Shown here piece after piece: positions 62,937-64,000 of a stretch of 64,000 nucleotides of DNA; positions within the stretch are counted from its first letter, which is position 1, and every line of letters begins with the position of its first letter. The notes below the pieces were generated by a model. The model was given only the letters and a program-made list of their open reading frames with translations. It was not told the DNA's origin and made no database searches. The stretch spans positions 5,865,102-5,929,101 of the forward strand of contig NW_002060944.1 in assembly GCF_000150275.1 (NCBI RefSeq), given 5' to 3'. The translations under genes were made by a program, and so were the position numbers. The stretch is from Trichoplax adhaerens. Its lineage: Eukaryota; Placozoa; Uniplacotomia; Trichoplacea; Trichoplacidae.

Positions 62937-64000
62937 TTAATGAACGGCAGAATGGAGCATTTTTGCCTTTAATGAATCAATTTCACTTTGCTTTTGTTCC
63001 AAGGAATCATGACATGCAGCTAGTTCTTGAATCATCAGATTCATTTCTTGTTCCGAACTCGCCCGTGTTTCGCACAGTATCTGTATTTGTGCATTTTTAG
63101 TGGACAATTCTTTCATTAACTCTTCCTTTTTTGCTTGTAATTCCCTTTTAGCCATCGTTTCATCATCTTGCAGGGGATAATATTGGTTACCCATATTAGC
63201 TTTATCTTTGGCAATTTTGATTTCATTTTGAAGTCGATAGCATTCAATGACTTTGTCTTTGTAGGCTTCTTTACTCATATCTAACCTAGCGTATAAATCT
63301 GCAACCTGCCGTTTTAGGTTAGTATTTAACTCAACTGCGAATTTCAGATTGGTTTGGGAATCCGATAATCGTCGATACAAAGCTTTTCCTTTTTTCACTG
63401 CATCCACATGTTGTTCTTCTAAATGTTCGTGAGCAACATACAGCGCCATTGTCGAATTTTTAGCGCAAGTCTTTTCTTCTCTCTCTTTATGGCGTAGTTC
63501 ACGGCTTAACCTTTCAATTTCATCTTGATAACTTTTCGATTCTTCCTGGAGTATTCTAATAATCTCTTCAAAGTCACTATTATGATTCTTTTCTATAGTC
63601 AACGCATCAGTGCATTTCTTAACTTCTAATTCTATTACTTGAGCGCAATCAAGCAACGTACGACTATCGAAATTCTCAGCTTCTTCATGGTCATCCTTCC
63701 GTCTCAAGATATTTATACTGCCTATTAATGAATCCTTGACTAAGGTATCGTTGGCTTGTGATGATTCCATCAAACTCTCTAGATGACTAATTACATCTTT
63801 AAGTTCGTCGTTTCTTACGTGGGCATTTTGTAAATCATCATTGGATTGATTTAGCATATCTTTGATGGTAGCTATCTCGGTAGTATTATTTTCGATAATC
63901 TCTTGCAGATTTGTAATCATTGCTTTTAGTTGTTGGTTTTCCAGTGATGCATTATCTACTGTAAGGGAATATTGGCCTTTCATTTGCTCACTTTCGGAAA
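62937..64000 (-). CDS. Large coiled-coil protein, C-terminal part (5' end outside window)
   Basis: A single open frame runs from the right edge to a TAA at 62937-62939 and encodes at least 354 residues. An in-frame Met lies at 63983, but the frame stays open to the edge, so the start is unknown. Almost the whole length is Glu/Lys/Gln-rich heptad sequence, for example QQLKAMITNLQEIIENN, DELKDVISHLESLMESS and REDEIERLSREL-like stretches (read DEIERLSRELRHKER), ending LEQKQSEIDSLKAKMLHSAV. No motor, membrane or catalytic motif is visible. A centrosomal, golgin or cytoskeletal scaffold is possible, but I cannot name the family. The stop may belong to a read-through of an intron. Confidence 0.75.
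   Translation of the reverse strand, partial: SESEQMKGQYSLTVDNASLENQQLKAMITNLQEIIENNTTEIATIKDMLNQSNDDLQNAHVRNDELKDVISHLESLMESSQANDTLVKDSLIGSINILRRKDDHEEAENFDSRTLLDCAQVIELEVKKCTDALTIEKNHNSDFEEIIRILQEESKSYQDEIERLSRELRHKEREEKTCAKNSTMALYVAHEHLEEQHVDAVKKGKALYRRLSDSQTNLKFAVELNTNLKRQVADLYARLDMSKEAYKDKVIECYRLQNEIKIAKDKANMGNQYYPLQDDETMAKRELQAKKEELMKELSTKNAQIQILCETRASSEQEMNLMIQELAACHDSLEQKQSEIDSLKAKMLHSAVH

Noticed and set aside
1-64000. Bacterial, phage, CRISPR or transposase genes
   Set aside because: All confirmed genes are spliced and animal-like; no array of spaced identical repeats, transposase or reverse-transcriptase motif was seen.

Overview
The window is AT-rich, intron-rich nuclear DNA from an early-branching animal. 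A placozoan (Trichoplax-like) fits best, because the genes are compact, introns are short (often 60-400 bp, GT-AG), codons are AT-rich and the proteins align closely with human orthologues including their intron phases. That assignment is inference; no diagnostic marker is present. Nothing suggests bacterial or viral DNA, and no tRNA, rRNA or CRISPR array was recognised.

Layout. The left part (1-28 kb) is gene-poor. It holds a first exon of an ANF-receptor-type protein (minus, 3.25-2.58 kb), an intronless mitochondrial ribosomal protein bL36m gene (minus, 11.1-10.9 kb), and two tandem alkylglycerol monooxygenase (AGMO) genes (minus, 16.6-13.3 kb and 26.5-22.1 kb) with matching exon structure. 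Long stretches between them show only chance frames and short tandem repeats. The right part (29.7-61 kb) is a dense cluster in which each gene could be traced exon by exon with consistent splice phases: SMARCE1 (+, 12 exons), HAT1 (-, 15 exons), TBC1D5 (+, 19 exons), ENTR1/SDCCAG3 (-, 6 exons), BOP1 (+, 27 exons) and RHEB (-, 8 exons). Neighbours alternate: SMARCE1/HAT1, TBC1D5/ENTR1 and BOP1/RHEB are convergent, while HAT1/TBC1D5 and ENTR1/BOP1 are divergent. The right edge holds the 3' part of a large unidentified coiled-coil protein (minus).

Functions. The proteins are chromatin and histone factors (SMARCE1, HAT1), ribosome makers (BOP1, MRPL36), endosome/lysosome regulators (TBC1D5, ENTR1, RHEB) and ether-lipid breakdown enzymes (AGMO). 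They are mostly housekeeping genes rather than one pathway, although three endolysosomal regulators lie close together.

Most unusual signal. Dense islands of the self-complementary words GTACAGTAC/GTACTGTAC sit just upstream of the start codons of MRPL36, SMARCE1, HAT1, BOP1 (shared with ENTR1) and RHEB, and are nearly absent elsewhere. This looks like a promoter-linked palindromic element family. A second shared word, GGACTAG/CTAGTCC, often as a hairpin, lies within about 80 bp of three of these starts. Other notable items are a 140-bp tandem repeat whose units keep a 30-residue mini reading frame, and a tandem exon-plus-intron duplication in the acidic region of BOP1.
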